From positions 1-5,779 of the forward strand of contig DPIB01000007.1 of the NCBI GenBank assembly GCA_003522805.1: DNA of 5,779 nt, read 5' to 3'. Made by a program: the position numbers and the translations under genes. Source of the DNA: Fervidobacterium sp. (lineage in GTDB: Bacteria > Thermotogota > Thermotogae > Thermotogales > Fervidobacteriaceae). The notes under the pieces were generated by a model. The model ran no database searches. It worked only from the letters and a program-made list of their open reading frames with translations, and was not told where the DNA came from. This document shows positions 1-5,779 of this stretch, in pieces; position 1 is the first letter of the stretch, and the number at the start of each line of letters is the position of its first letter.

Positions 1-2
1 TC

Positions 3-437
3 CGTTTCTGGGTCATATTCAACGCCTTAGGAGACGCAATTAAGGGATTCTTACTTCCAAAGGGCACTGTTAGAAAAAGGGTATTATACAAAGGTGAGCA
101 ACAGATAAACTTTTCAGATGAAAACATAAGGGAAGCATTACTGGTTGTCTCCTTGTATTTATTATCATTTATAATAGGCTCATTCATACTTATGTGCGAT
201 GGTTATAGCGTAGAGGCATCTATGTTCGAGTTTGCATCGGCAATGAATGGGGTAGGCTTAAGTACGGGTGTGACGACGCCTAATATGCATCTTGTCTCAC
301 TTTGGAATCTAATAATAGGTATGTTTGCTGGAAGGTTCGAATTTTTGGTGATTATCTATGCACTTGCTCGTGTATTCAGCGATATAAAGAGCTCACTTAC
401 AAAGTCAAATAGACCAACTGCAAAGAAATTTAATTAG
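3..437 (+). CDS. trkH: TrkH/KtrB-family potassium uptake protein, C-terminal part (5' end outside window)
   Basis: This is the last 144 residues of an integral membrane subunit that conducts K+ into the cell; the reading frame is open to the window edge, so the start lies upstream. Residues 1-45 of the fragment are a polar stretch, followed by a hydrophobic helix at about 45-64. A re-entrant pore segment follows (about 72-92), with an NGVGLSTG sequence that matches the fourth selectivity-filter loop of Trk/Ktr/HKT transporters. A last helix (about 98-124) carries the MFAGRFE motif, the counterpart of the conserved G-R-x-E/G pattern of the final TrkH helix. The short Lys/Asn-rich tail is cytoplasmic. 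In this family a cytoplasmic TrkA/KtrA RCK protein normally gates the channel, and that gene may lie upstream. The next gene starts 21 bases after the stop. The family call is firm; TrkH versus KtrB cannot be decided from the fragment. Confidence 0.9.
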   Translation, partial: RFWVIFNALGDAIKGFLLPKGTVRKRVLYKGEQQINFSDENIREALLVVSLYLLSFIIGSFILMCDGYSVEASMFEFASAMNGVGLSTGVTTPNMHLVSLWNLIIGMFAGRFEFLVIIYALARVFSDIKSSLTKSNRPTAKKFN

Positions 438-446
438 GTACTTGAG

Positions 447-451
447 AGGAG
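447..451 (+). promoter_or_regulatory. Ribosome binding site for the 459 gene
   Basis: AGGAG lies 7 bases before the ATG at 459, within a longer purine run (444-453). It supports that start and suggests efficient translation of the small membrane protein. Confidence 0.7.
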
Positions 452-458
452 AGCGTCT

Positions 459-1043
459 ATGAGTAACAAAACAATGATTTACTTGCTAATTTTCGTGGTT
501 GTTGTATTCCTTGTTATAGACATGGTAACTTTGATGATGAACAGGAGTAACTTCACCGTTCAATATTATGATACGGATATATACACAGATTATTCAGAAG
601 CAGCCACGATAACGACGGTTAGTGGTCTTGTATTTAAGAATGAAAAAAAAGAGACAGATTATTTGAACGCATATGAAGAAACATCTGTCCAAACTTTTGA
701 GAAGTATTTTTCCGGGATATCTAAGGAGATAGGTAAGGACATAAGTGTAGTCAACATCGATATGAAAACCAACAAACGCGATAATGTGCTTGAAATAACA
801 GAAACTGTGACACTGAATGGACTTGTCACAAAGAATGACGACGAAGTTTTTAATTTGAGCATGGGAAAAATACAGTTGAACTCCATTGCCCAATCAAATA
901 TAAGGGTTCATCTACCAGTGGATGCTGATATTGAAAGTATAGAACCTACTCCAACAAAGATTACCTCTAACATGATAACATGGTCAGGAAAAGATATTGC
1001 CAATTTTCCGAACATAAATTTCAAAAGGGGCGAACAGCAGTGA
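459..1043 (+). CDS. Single-pass membrane protein of unknown function with beta-rich extracytoplasmic domain
   Basis: I do not recognise a characterised family. The 194-residue protein has one strongly hydrophobic helix at residues 6-27 after a short Lys-containing N-terminus, with no lipobox cysteine, so it is probably an uncleaved signal anchor with the rest outside the membrane. Residues 30-75 are rich in Tyr, Thr and Asp. Residues 95-190 alternate polar and hydrophobic residues as in beta strands, and the last 40 or so residues have a P/T-rich turn followed by an ITW segment. It has no visible catalytic motif and no cysteines. Proteins of this size and layout are known as Thermotogota-restricted families of unknown function (DUF4897-like is a possibility I cannot confirm). 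Its stop codon overlaps the start of the next gene by 4 bases, so the two are probably translated together and may act together at the membrane. Confidence 0.75.
   Translation: MSNKTMIYLLIFVVVVFLVIDMVTLMMNRSNFTVQYYDTDIYTDYSEAATITTVSGLVFKNEKKETDYLNAYEETSVQTFEKYFSGISKEIGKDISVVNIDMKTNKRDNVLEITETVTLNGLVTKNDDEVFNLSMGKIQLNSIAQSNIRVHLPVDADIESIEPTPTKITSNMITWSGKDIANFPNINFKRGEQQ
1026..1030 (+). promoter_or_regulatory. Ribosome binding site deciding the GTG start at 1040
   Basis: AGGGG inside the end of the preceding gene sits 9 bases before the GTG at 1040. The alternative in-frame ATG at 980 has no comparable site, which favours the overlapping GTG start. Confidence 0.6.
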
Positions 1044-1600
1044 ATATTTTTAATTGGTTGATCATCTTTTCCACCATAGGTACTGTCATATTTGCGTGGG
1101 CTGTGTTTTTGCTTCAGTCATTCAAGAGCAAGAACGAAAAGAATAGCCTAGATGAGGAAGAAGAAAGGCTTGTGGAATTGATGGGGAAGGTCAGAATATT
1201 TGTAGATTCTAAAATGGAGCTGCTGGAAAAGAAAACAGAGGAAGTGAGAAGGCTTTTAAAAGAACTAAACGAACAATACATAACATTCTCCGCACTCCTC
1301 ATTGATAAGAATTCTGGCAGGACTATCAATAGTACACCAAAAGATGCTTCAAACGTCTCGAATGATGCATCTGACGTGTTCCCGTCACCGGAAAATATAG
1401 GAAGTAGACAATTCTATGAACAGGAAGATCAAGAAGTTAAAGAGAAGTCCTTGTCAGAATCAGAACCTGCTAGTCTTGAGGAGAAAATATTTGATATGTT
1501 TCTAAATGGTATGGATCCAGTCGAGATTGCAAAGAACATGAAGATTGGAGTTGGTGAAGTCTCACTTATTATAGACCTTATGAAGAGGCAACACAGATAA
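1040..1600 (+). CDS. Membrane-anchored coiled-coil protein with C-terminal helix-turn-helix-like segment (SwrB/DUF6115-like)
   Basis: The protein has 186 residues from a GTG start that overlaps the previous stop as GTGA. Residues 4-26 form one transmembrane helix. Residues 36-80 are a Glu/Lys-rich heptad-like stretch likely to form a coiled coil. Residues 88-145 are a low-complexity Ser/Asn/Glu linker. Residues 146-184 form a compact domain with the pattern I-F-x-M-F-L-x-G-M-x-P-x-E-I-A-K, then GVGEVSLIIDLMKR, which reads like the helix-turn-helix end of SwrB/DUF6115-type proteins of Firmicutes. SwrB supports assembly of the flagellar export apparatus in Bacillus; no flagellar gene is in this window, so that role is not implied here. 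A start at 980 would add 20 polar residues before the helix and extend the overlap, which is less likely. The architecture is visible in the sequence; the family link is by pattern only and the function is unknown. Confidence 0.7.
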   Translation: MNIFNWLIIFSTIGTVIFAWAVFLLQSFKSKNEKNSLDEEEERLVELMGKVRIFVDSKMELLEKKTEEVRRLLKELNEQYITFSALLIDKNSGRTINSTPKDASNVSNDASDVFPSPENIGSRQFYEQEDQEVKEKSLSESEPASLEEKIFDMFLNGMDPVEIAKNMKIGVGEVSLIIDLMKRQHR

Positions 1601-1628
1601 GTCATTTGCGCAACTGAAATGTTTGCTT

Positions 1629-1635
1629 GGAGGTG
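1629..1635 (+). promoter_or_regulatory. Strong ribosome binding site deciding the ATG start at 1642
   Basis: GGAGGTG is a near-perfect SD sequence 6 bases before ATG 1642. The in-frame TTG at 1627 overlaps this site and cannot be the start that uses it. Confidence 0.85.
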
Positions 1636-1641
1636 AATTTT

Positions 1642-2160
1642 ATGATAGGTGAACACCCATACGTAAGGTGGGCTATAGAAGTGATAGAAAACTATGTCAG
1701 ATATAAGCATGTCACAGAACCTCACTCTGACTTGCCAGAGGAGCTTTTCAACATTAAGGCTGGTTCATTTGTGACTTTACATAAAAAAGATGGTTCACTG
1801 CGAGGTTGTATCGGGACGTTCATGCCTGTTCGAGAAAACCTTGCTTACGAAATCAGGGACAATGCAATAGCTGCCGCAACTAGAGACCCTAGATTTCCGC
1901 CAGTCCAACCTAAAGAATTGGAGGATATAGTCGTAAATGTTGATATTCTCAGTCCGTATGAAGAGGTGAAGAGTATTGAAGAACTCGATCCAAAAAAATA
2001 CGGGATTATCGTGCAAAAAGGTTGGAAGCGCGGTCTACTACTGCCAGATATAGATGGGGTAGATACTGTAGAAGAACAGTTGAGAATAGCAAAGTTAAAA
2101 GCTGGAATCTATGATGACAACTTTGAAGTATTTAAGTTCACTGTTGAGAGATATAGATGA
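1642..2160 (+). CDS. amrA: AMMECR1-domain protein (AmmeMemoRadiSam system protein A type)
   Basis: This is a 172-residue soluble cytoplasmic protein made up almost entirely of an AMMECR1 domain, the usual length for stand-alone bacterial and archaeal members. The hallmark LRGCIG motif is at residues 53-58. It is followed by an Ala-rich helix with NAIAAATRDPRFPPV (74-88), a beta segment VNVDILSPYEEV (98-109), and the GWKRGLLLP motif (127-135) before a helix with KAG. The biochemical role of the family is not established. In many prokaryotes it is encoded with a Memo-like protein and a radical SAM protein, and neither partner is in this window. It follows the coiled-coil membrane protein by 41 bases and has its own strong SD. 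The ATG at 1642 was chosen over TTG 1627 because of SD position. The domain call is secure; the symbol follows the system name. Confidence 0.93.
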   Translation: MIGEHPYVRWAIEVIENYVRYKHVTEPHSDLPEELFNIKAGSFVTLHKKDGSLRGCIGTFMPVRENLAYEIRDNAIAAATRDPRFPPVQPKELEDIVVNVDILSPYEEVKSIEELDPKKYGIIVQKGWKRGLLLPDIDGVDTVEEQLRIAKLKAGIYDDNFEVFKFTVERYR

Positions 2161-2314
2161 ACAGCATAAAGCTAGTGATTAGAACCATCAGGTATATTAA
2201 CTTTTGACATTTAACGTCATCGAAGAGAAACTGTTTAGCATCATACGTTTGTTACTATCTTTATAAGAAGATTAACGGCACGCTGTGCTTTTGTGCCAGA
2301 CGAGGGTGATCTTA
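2161..2314 (+). other. Intergenic leader before the transporter gene, with small hairpins
   Basis: This 154-base AT-rich gap is the longest non-coding stretch inside the cluster. It holds a TTGACA hexamer at 2204-2209 and a TATAAG at 2262-2267, but they are too far apart to form one sigma-70-type promoter, and neither has a good partner at the normal spacing. Near its end, GCAC (2278-2281) can pair with GTGC (2285-2288) around a 3-base loop followed by TTTT. Alternatively GGCAC (2277-2281) can pair with GTGCC (2293-2297). It may contain the promoter for the MFS-trmI-ctpA unit or a weak terminator for the upstream unit; neither is convincing by eye. Confidence 0.35.
2302..2308 (+). promoter_or_regulatory. 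Ribosome binding site deciding the GTG start at 2315
   Basis: GAGGGTG lies 6 bases before GTG 2315. A GTG at 2285 in the same frame lies upstream of this site and inside the small hairpin, with no SD of its own, so 2315 is the better start. Confidence 0.65.
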
Positions 2315-3613
2315 GTGAGAAACGTCGAGGGTAAGAATAAACTAGATTTCCAAGACATAAAAGACATAGGTATATTATCTTTCGGCACCTTTGGCTTGGG
2401 GTTTATTTTCCCTGCCTATAGCTGTTCAGTGCCAAGAATACTATTAAATGCTGGATTCTCAAAGACATCAACGATTTTTCTTATCAATTTTGAACTCTTG
2501 TTCCTAATCTTCTTAAATCCAATATCTGAATACGTACTCAATTTAACGAGAAGTGCAATAGGCAGACGTACGCCATATATAATTACTTTTGGCGTTCTAA
2601 CATCGTTTATGCTCGCGCTACTCCAAAATATAAATCAAGAACGTAGTGGCATCGGACTCATCTTGGTGATACTGGTCATATTGGTCAATTTCTGCCTGTA
2701 TTTTTATTCGCTTTCACTCTTCGGATTGATAAAGGATAAAAGCGAGCAGACCGATCAAACAAATCAAATCATATTGAGGCTTCAAACTAGACTTTGGTCA
2801 TTCATTGGAACTTTTTTTTCACTTCTGTATTGTGGTAAATCAACTCATACAGTGAATTCACTACTTCCTGGAGCTGGATTGGTACTTTTAATATCATCGT
2901 TGTTAGTTGCCTTTTTCATCGTTGAAGATAAAAAGTATAAAGTCAAGATTTCACCACTTGAAAAGGGCGAATATTCCTTCTCATACGATGCTCTTAAGAC
3001 TTTGAAAAACCTAAAGCAGAACTCTACTAGAGGTAACATCTTAACCTCACTCATTTTAGGCTTCTTCTACTACTTGGATATACTCATCATTCCATTTGTC
3101 GAATCAAAGAATCTAGGCTTTGTCATAGGTGTTCATTTGTTGGCTTCTCATCTAGTCGGTGTATCAATAGGTTATTTGATTAAGCTGTTTCTACAAAGAG
3201 GAACATCCGTGGAATGGAAGAAGTCATATGATTATTTCTTCCTGTGTCTGAATGCTTTGCTCTATCTCTTTCTTTATGTTTCGATTTCTTTTGACTACAC
3301 TATTACATCGTATTTTTTGCTATTCTTGATCGGCACTGGTTGGGGCTTTTTCTTGTCAAGCAGAATTTGTATACTACTTCCCGGTAAGGCTGAGAGAACC
3401 ATCTTATATGCTTCAGATGATAAAGAAAAGGTAATGCTAATTTCCTTTTGGACTATCATTATAAGTATTATTTTAGGAGTAGTCACCGATATATTTGGTG
3501 TTAATGCTCTTTTCTTTATTGCTATAGCTATGACTATCTTGGAACTTATAGGCATTGCATTAAGCGACAAGGCAAAAAGAGATATTGATTCAGCAGAAAA
3601 AGGGAGTGGATGA
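2315..3613 (+). CDS. MFS-type transporter, 12 membrane helices (GPH/SLC45-like), substrate unknown
   Basis: The protein has 432 residues from the GTG with SD. Hydrophobic segments at about 19-38, 50-72, 88-105, 113-139, 159-174, 186-203, 245-262, 267-289, 307-325, 328-352, 372-390 and 395-415 give the 6+6 layout of the major facilitator superfamily, with a polar central loop at about 204-244. The loop between helices 2 and 3 ends in IGRRTPYI (82-89), the form of MFS motif A seen in the glycoside-pentoside-hexuronide and SLC45/sucrose-type transporters, and helix 1 has the Gly-rich FGTFGLGFIFP entry typical of that branch. The conserved Asp-Arg ahead of this motif is replaced by Asn-Leu (76-77), so coupling may be unusual. 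Sugar transport is a guess from the family; no sugar-metabolism gene is nearby. The stop codon is one base ahead of the trmI start. Confidence 0.8.
   Translation: MRNVEGKNKLDFQDIKDIGILSFGTFGLGFIFPAYSCSVPRILLNAGFSKTSTIFLINFELLFLIFLNPISEYVLNLTRSAIGRRTPYIITFGVLTSFMLALLQNINQERSGIGLILVILVILVNFCLYFYSLSLFGLIKDKSEQTDQTNQIILRLQTRLWSFIGTFFSLLYCGKSTHTVNSLLPGAGLVLLISSLLVAFFIVEDKKYKVKISPLEKGEYSFSYDALKTLKNLKQNSTRGNILTSLILGFFYYLDILIIPFVESKNLGFVIGVHLLASHLVGVSIGYLIKLFLQRGTSVEWKKSYDYFFLCLNALLYLFLYVSISFDYTITSYFLLFLIGTGWGFFLSSRICILLPGKAERTILYASDDKEKVMLISFWTIIISIILGVVTDIFGVNALFFIAIAMTILELIGIALSDKAKRDIDSAEKGSG
3601..3606 (+). promoter_or_regulatory. Ribosome binding site deciding the TTG start of trmI
   Basis: AGGGAG, inside the end of the transporter gene, is 8 bases before TTG 3615. 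The GTG at 3606 would directly abut this site and the TTG at 3585 lies before it, so TTG 3615 is the preferred start. Confidence 0.6.
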
Positions 3614-3614
3614 T

Positions 3615-4415
3615 TTGATAAAAAACGGTGATCGAGTGCTTTTCTATGGTGAAGATGAAACTAAATTCCTCGTTAGAATTGAGGCAGGCCAGAAGAAGGG
3701 AACACATCTAGGTGTTGTAGATTTTGACCAGATAATCGGTAAGGATTACGGTGATGTAGTTGCTATAGGTAAGAATCAAAAATCTTATTATTTACTTTCA
3801 CCAACTTACATAGATGATGTGTTTTCCATGAAGCGTAAAACACAAATAATCTATCCGAAGGATTCCAGTTACATACTCATGAAACTTGATATAAAACCTG
3901 GCGTAAGAGTCATCGACACAGGTGTTGGAAGTGGTGCCATGTGTGCAGCAATGGCAAGGCTGGTTGGAGAATATGGAAAGGTGTATGCCTACGAAAGGCG
4001 CGAGGATTTCTATAATCTAGCCAAAAACAACTTGACAGAGTGGGGTTTGATTGATAATGTTGAGTTGAAGTTGAAAGACATTCTACTTGGTTTTGATCAC
4101 TCCAATGTCGACGCCGTTCTTCTCGACGTACCTGACCCAGAAAACTATATTTCGAACTGCTGGGAGGCATTAGCAGGTGGCGGAAGATTGGGAATAATCT
4201 GTCCTACAACCAATCAGATATCTGCGGTACTTGAAAAGATATATGAACACCCATTCGTAGAAGTACAGGTTTGGGAGTCGATGATGAGACAATACAAACC
4301 ATTCCCCAGTAGACTACGACCTGTGGACAGAATGGTAGCACATACCACGTTCATGGTATTTGCCAGGAAAGTAAAAGGCTTTTTCAAAACTCCTGATTCC
4401 GAAGACAATAGATAA
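3615..4415 (+). CDS. trmI: tRNA (adenine(58)-N1)-methyltransferase TrmI
   Basis: This is a class I SAM-dependent methyltransferase that makes m1A58 in the T loop of tRNAs, a modification important for tRNA stability in thermophiles; TrmI enzymes act as homotetramers in the cytoplasm. The 266 residues fit the family. An N-terminal beta domain (about 1-65) with the GDRVLF start is followed by the YPKD signature (80-83) and SAM motif I VIDTGVGSGAMC (99-110). The ribose-binding acid is Glu127 in AYERRE, motif III has Asp155, and the catalytic-region motif LLDVPDP is at 169-175. Family-typical RPVDRMVAHT is near the C-terminus (235-244). From memory it aligns over nearly its whole length with T. 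maritima TM0748, whose N-terminus runs a few residues longer, so the TTG start is likely but not certain. The gene ends in tandem stops, TAA then TAG. Translation is probably coupled to the transporter gene just upstream. Confidence 0.93.
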   Translation: MIKNGDRVLFYGEDETKFLVRIEAGQKKGTHLGVVDFDQIIGKDYGDVVAIGKNQKSYYLLSPTYIDDVFSMKRKTQIIYPKDSSYILMKLDIKPGVRVIDTGVGSGAMCAAMARLVGEYGKVYAYERREDFYNLAKNNLTEWGLIDNVELKLKDILLGFDHSNVDAVLLDVPDPENYISNCWEALAGGGRLGIICPTTNQISAVLEKIYEHPFVEVQVWESMMRQYKPFPSRLRPVDRMVAHTTFMVFARKVKGFFKTPDSEDNR

Positions 4416-4454
4416 TAGAAAGATGAACAATACAACTTTGTAAAATATGAAAGC

Positions 4455-4460
4455 GAGGTG
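4455..4460 (+). promoter_or_regulatory. Ribosome binding site deciding the ATG start of the protease gene
   Basis: GAGGTG sits 7 bases before ATG 4468. The in-frame ATG at 4447 precedes the site and would put charged residues and a Cys before the signal anchor, so 4468 is preferred. Confidence 0.75.
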
Positions 4461-4467
4461 TGAGGAT

Positions 4468-5691
4468 ATGAAAGGAATTTCAAAGAGCTTTTTTTCTTAC
4501 GTTTTCATTGCATTAGTTGTTGTAGTATCCAGCATTATACTCTCTGGTGCTTCTGATATACAAGTTTTGAACTATATATCGCCGCTGTATGAGACTTTAT
4601 ATAGGATAAACTATGATTACTACGGTATAAAAGAAGTCGATTATAACAAGATAATTGATTCCGCTATAGACGGTATGGTGAAAGGTCTGGGAGATGACTT
4701 TAGCTACTACTATCCACCTTCTCAGATGCAAGAACAACAGATAGAAATGGAAGGACAGTATGGAGGATTAGGTATCGAAGTCACATACGACAGTGAGAAC
4801 AGAGCAGTGAAAGTAGTCAGTCCAATGTATGGTACCCCTGCATGGCAAGCTGGTATGGAAGCAGGTGATCTAATAATAGGCATAGATGATCAGGCCGTTA
4901 GCGAAATGGAGTACATGGAAGCTGTTAACAAGATGAGAGGTAAACCAGGAAGCGAGATTAAACTAACTGTGAAAAGAGGTAACGATATACTAGAGATAAA
5001 ACTTATCAGGGAAGTTATTCAGATAGTGCCTGTAAAGTCAGGTACAACTACCTATAATGGAAAGAAAGTTGGGTATATATTGCTGACGAAATTCAACGAA
5101 CCAGTACCAGGTGAGATTGAAAAGGCTCTGAGAAAGCTCTACGATGAGAAAATAGATATGCTGATACTTGATCTGCGAAATAACCCCGGAGGGTTGTTAG
5201 ATGTTGCAATAAAGGTTTCGAATTATTTCCTGGATGGAGGGAAGATCATAGTTTCGGTAAAGGACAGGAATGGTAATATTACCGACAAGTATGTTAGCCA
5301 AGGTAATAATTATTCGAATTATCCCAAGGTACCTATGGCAGTACTTGTCAACAACGGCTCTGCATCTGCATCTGAGATAGTTGCTGCTGCTTTAAAAGAA
5401 AATGGTAGAGCCATTTTAGTCGGGCAAAACACCTTTGGAAAAGGCTCTGTCCAAAGAGGGTTTCCATTAAGTAACGGTGGCACAGTTTTCTTAACGATTG
5501 CTCATTATCTTACGCCGTCTGGTAAAGATATACACAAAGTAGGTATAAAGCCAAACATAGTCGTTGAAGAAACGGCAACCACAAGGAAAGATGAGGCAAA
5601 GAGCTACACATTAACAGAGATCGGAGTAGATGTTCAAGATCCAGTTATTAAGGCAGCTATCAACGAACTACTTAAAAAGGTCTCAAAGTAG
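4468..5691 (+). CDS. ctpA: S41-family C-terminal processing peptidase with PDZ domain (CtpA-like)
   Basis: This serine protease acts outside the cytoplasmic membrane and trims or degrades proteins from their C-terminal ends. The 407 residues are typical of CtpA/CtpB. A hydrophobic segment at 8-28 serves as signal peptide or anchor. A helical N-terminal region (35-95) is followed by a PDZ domain (about 97-180) with the ligand-binding loop YGGLGIEV and the AGMEAGDLIIGIDD segment. The protease core spans about 190-365 and includes DLRNNPGGLL (235-244) and NNGSASASEI (295-304). By spacing against known family members the catalytic Ser is Ser300, with Lys325 in TFGKG exactly 25 residues later and Gln329 four after that, matching the Ser-Lys-Gln arrangement of CtpB. 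All expected residues are intact. The gene starts 52 bases after trmI and is followed by a hairpin, so it is probably the last gene of the unit. Natural substrates are unknown. Confidence 0.95.
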   Translation: MKGISKSFFSYVFIALVVVVSSIILSGASDIQVLNYISPLYETLYRINYDYYGIKEVDYNKIIDSAIDGMVKGLGDDFSYYYPPSQMQEQQIEMEGQYGGLGIEVTYDSENRAVKVVSPMYGTPAWQAGMEAGDLIIGIDDQAVSEMEYMEAVNKMRGKPGSEIKLTVKRGNDILEIKLIREVIQIVPVKSGTTTYNGKKVGYILLTKFNEPVPGEIEKALRKLYDEKIDMLILDLRNNPGGLLDVAIKVSNYFLDGGKIIVSVKDRNGNITDKYVSQGNNYSNYPKVPMAVLVNNGSASASEIVAAALKENGRAILVGQNTFGKGSVQRGFPLSNGGTVFLTIAHYLTPSGKDIHKVGIKPNIVVEETATTRKDEAKSYTLTEIGVDVQDPVIKAAINELLKKVSK

Positions 5692-5722
5692 ATCAGTTTC
5701 TCCCATATAGATACTTTAAACC

Positions 5723-5752
5723 ATCCCACCATCTATAGAGGTGGGGGATTTT
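5723..5752 (+). terminator. GC-rich hairpin with short T run after the protease gene (probable terminator)
   Basis: ATCCCACC (5723-5730) pairs with GGTGGGGGAT (5740-5749) around a 9-base loop, leaving two unpaired G residues on the right arm. A run of four T follows (5749-5752). The stem lies 31 bases after the protease stop, and a weak outer stem TTCTC/GAGAA (5698-5702 with 5755-5759) can enclose it. It fits an intrinsic terminator, although the T run is short. The sequence also resembles the end palindromes of IS200/IS605-type elements. Confidence 0.6.
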
Positions 5753-5779
5753 GAGAGAAGTTTGGTCAAACGACCCTTA

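Noticed and set aside
594..893. Minus-strand open frames opposite the 459 gene, and similar ones opposite the other genes
   Set aside because: They lie fully within well-supported + strand genes, show no recognisable motifs or SD sites, and look like antisense by-products of codon composition.
980..1039. Longer N-terminus for the coiled-coil protein starting at ATG 980
   Set aside because: It has no SD site and would add a polar extension; GTG 1040 has an SD and the common 4-base stop/start overlap.
2204..2232. TTGACA hexamer as the -35 box of a promoter for the transporter gene
   Set aside because: At 16-18 base spacing the downstream hexamers (such as GAAACT) match TATAAT poorly, so a promoter is not supported as a separate feature.
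2285..2314. GTG 2285 as the transporter start
   Set aside because: It lacks an SD and lies in the small hairpin; GTG 2315 follows a good SD by 6 bases.
1..5779. CRISPR array, tRNA, rRNA or a defence/phage system
   Set aside because: I saw no spaced direct repeats, no cloverleaf or rRNA-like segments, and no nuclease, integrase or phage-type protein; nearly all of the window is accounted for by the seven genes.

Overview
The window looks like a chromosomal piece of a thermophilic, low-to-moderate-GC bacterium, most likely of the Thermotogota (Fervidobacterium/Thermosipho/Thermotoga relatives). The basis is: AGA/AGG/ATA-rich codon use, strong Shine-Dalgarno (SD) sites combined with GTG and TTG starts, Lys/Glu/Ile-rich proteins, and a tRNA m1A58 methyltransferase that closely resembles, from memory, the structurally solved Thermotoga maritima protein TM0748, next to a C-terminal processing protease. 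The genus is an inference.

All seven genes lie on the + strand with short gaps. Positions 3-437 are the C-terminal end of a TrkH/KtrB-type potassium transporter. Next come two small single-pass membrane proteins that overlap by 4 bases (459-1043 and 1040-1600). The first has a beta-rich extracytoplasmic domain. The second has a cytoplasmic coiled coil and a C-terminal helix-turn-helix-like segment resembling SwrB. An AMMECR1-domain protein (1642-2160) follows. A 154-base gap with small hairpins separates it from a 12-helix MFS-type transporter (2315-3613), which is followed one base after its stop codon by trmI (3615-4415), then by a membrane-anchored S41/PDZ protease (4468-5691). A GC-rich hairpin with a short T run (5723-5752) closes the cluster.

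The likely transcription units are trkH through the AMMECR1 gene, and MFS-trmI-ctpA ending at the hairpin. Read-through from the first to the second is possible, because no strong terminator or promoter is visible between them. The content is mostly housekeeping and envelope functions: ion uptake, tRNA modification, periplasmic proteolysis. I see no CRISPR array, tRNA, rRNA, intact transposase or defence system. The parts worth a second look are the two coupled membrane proteins of unknown function, the transporter with a degenerate MFS signature motif, and the terminal palindrome, which resembles the ends of IS200/IS605-type elements.
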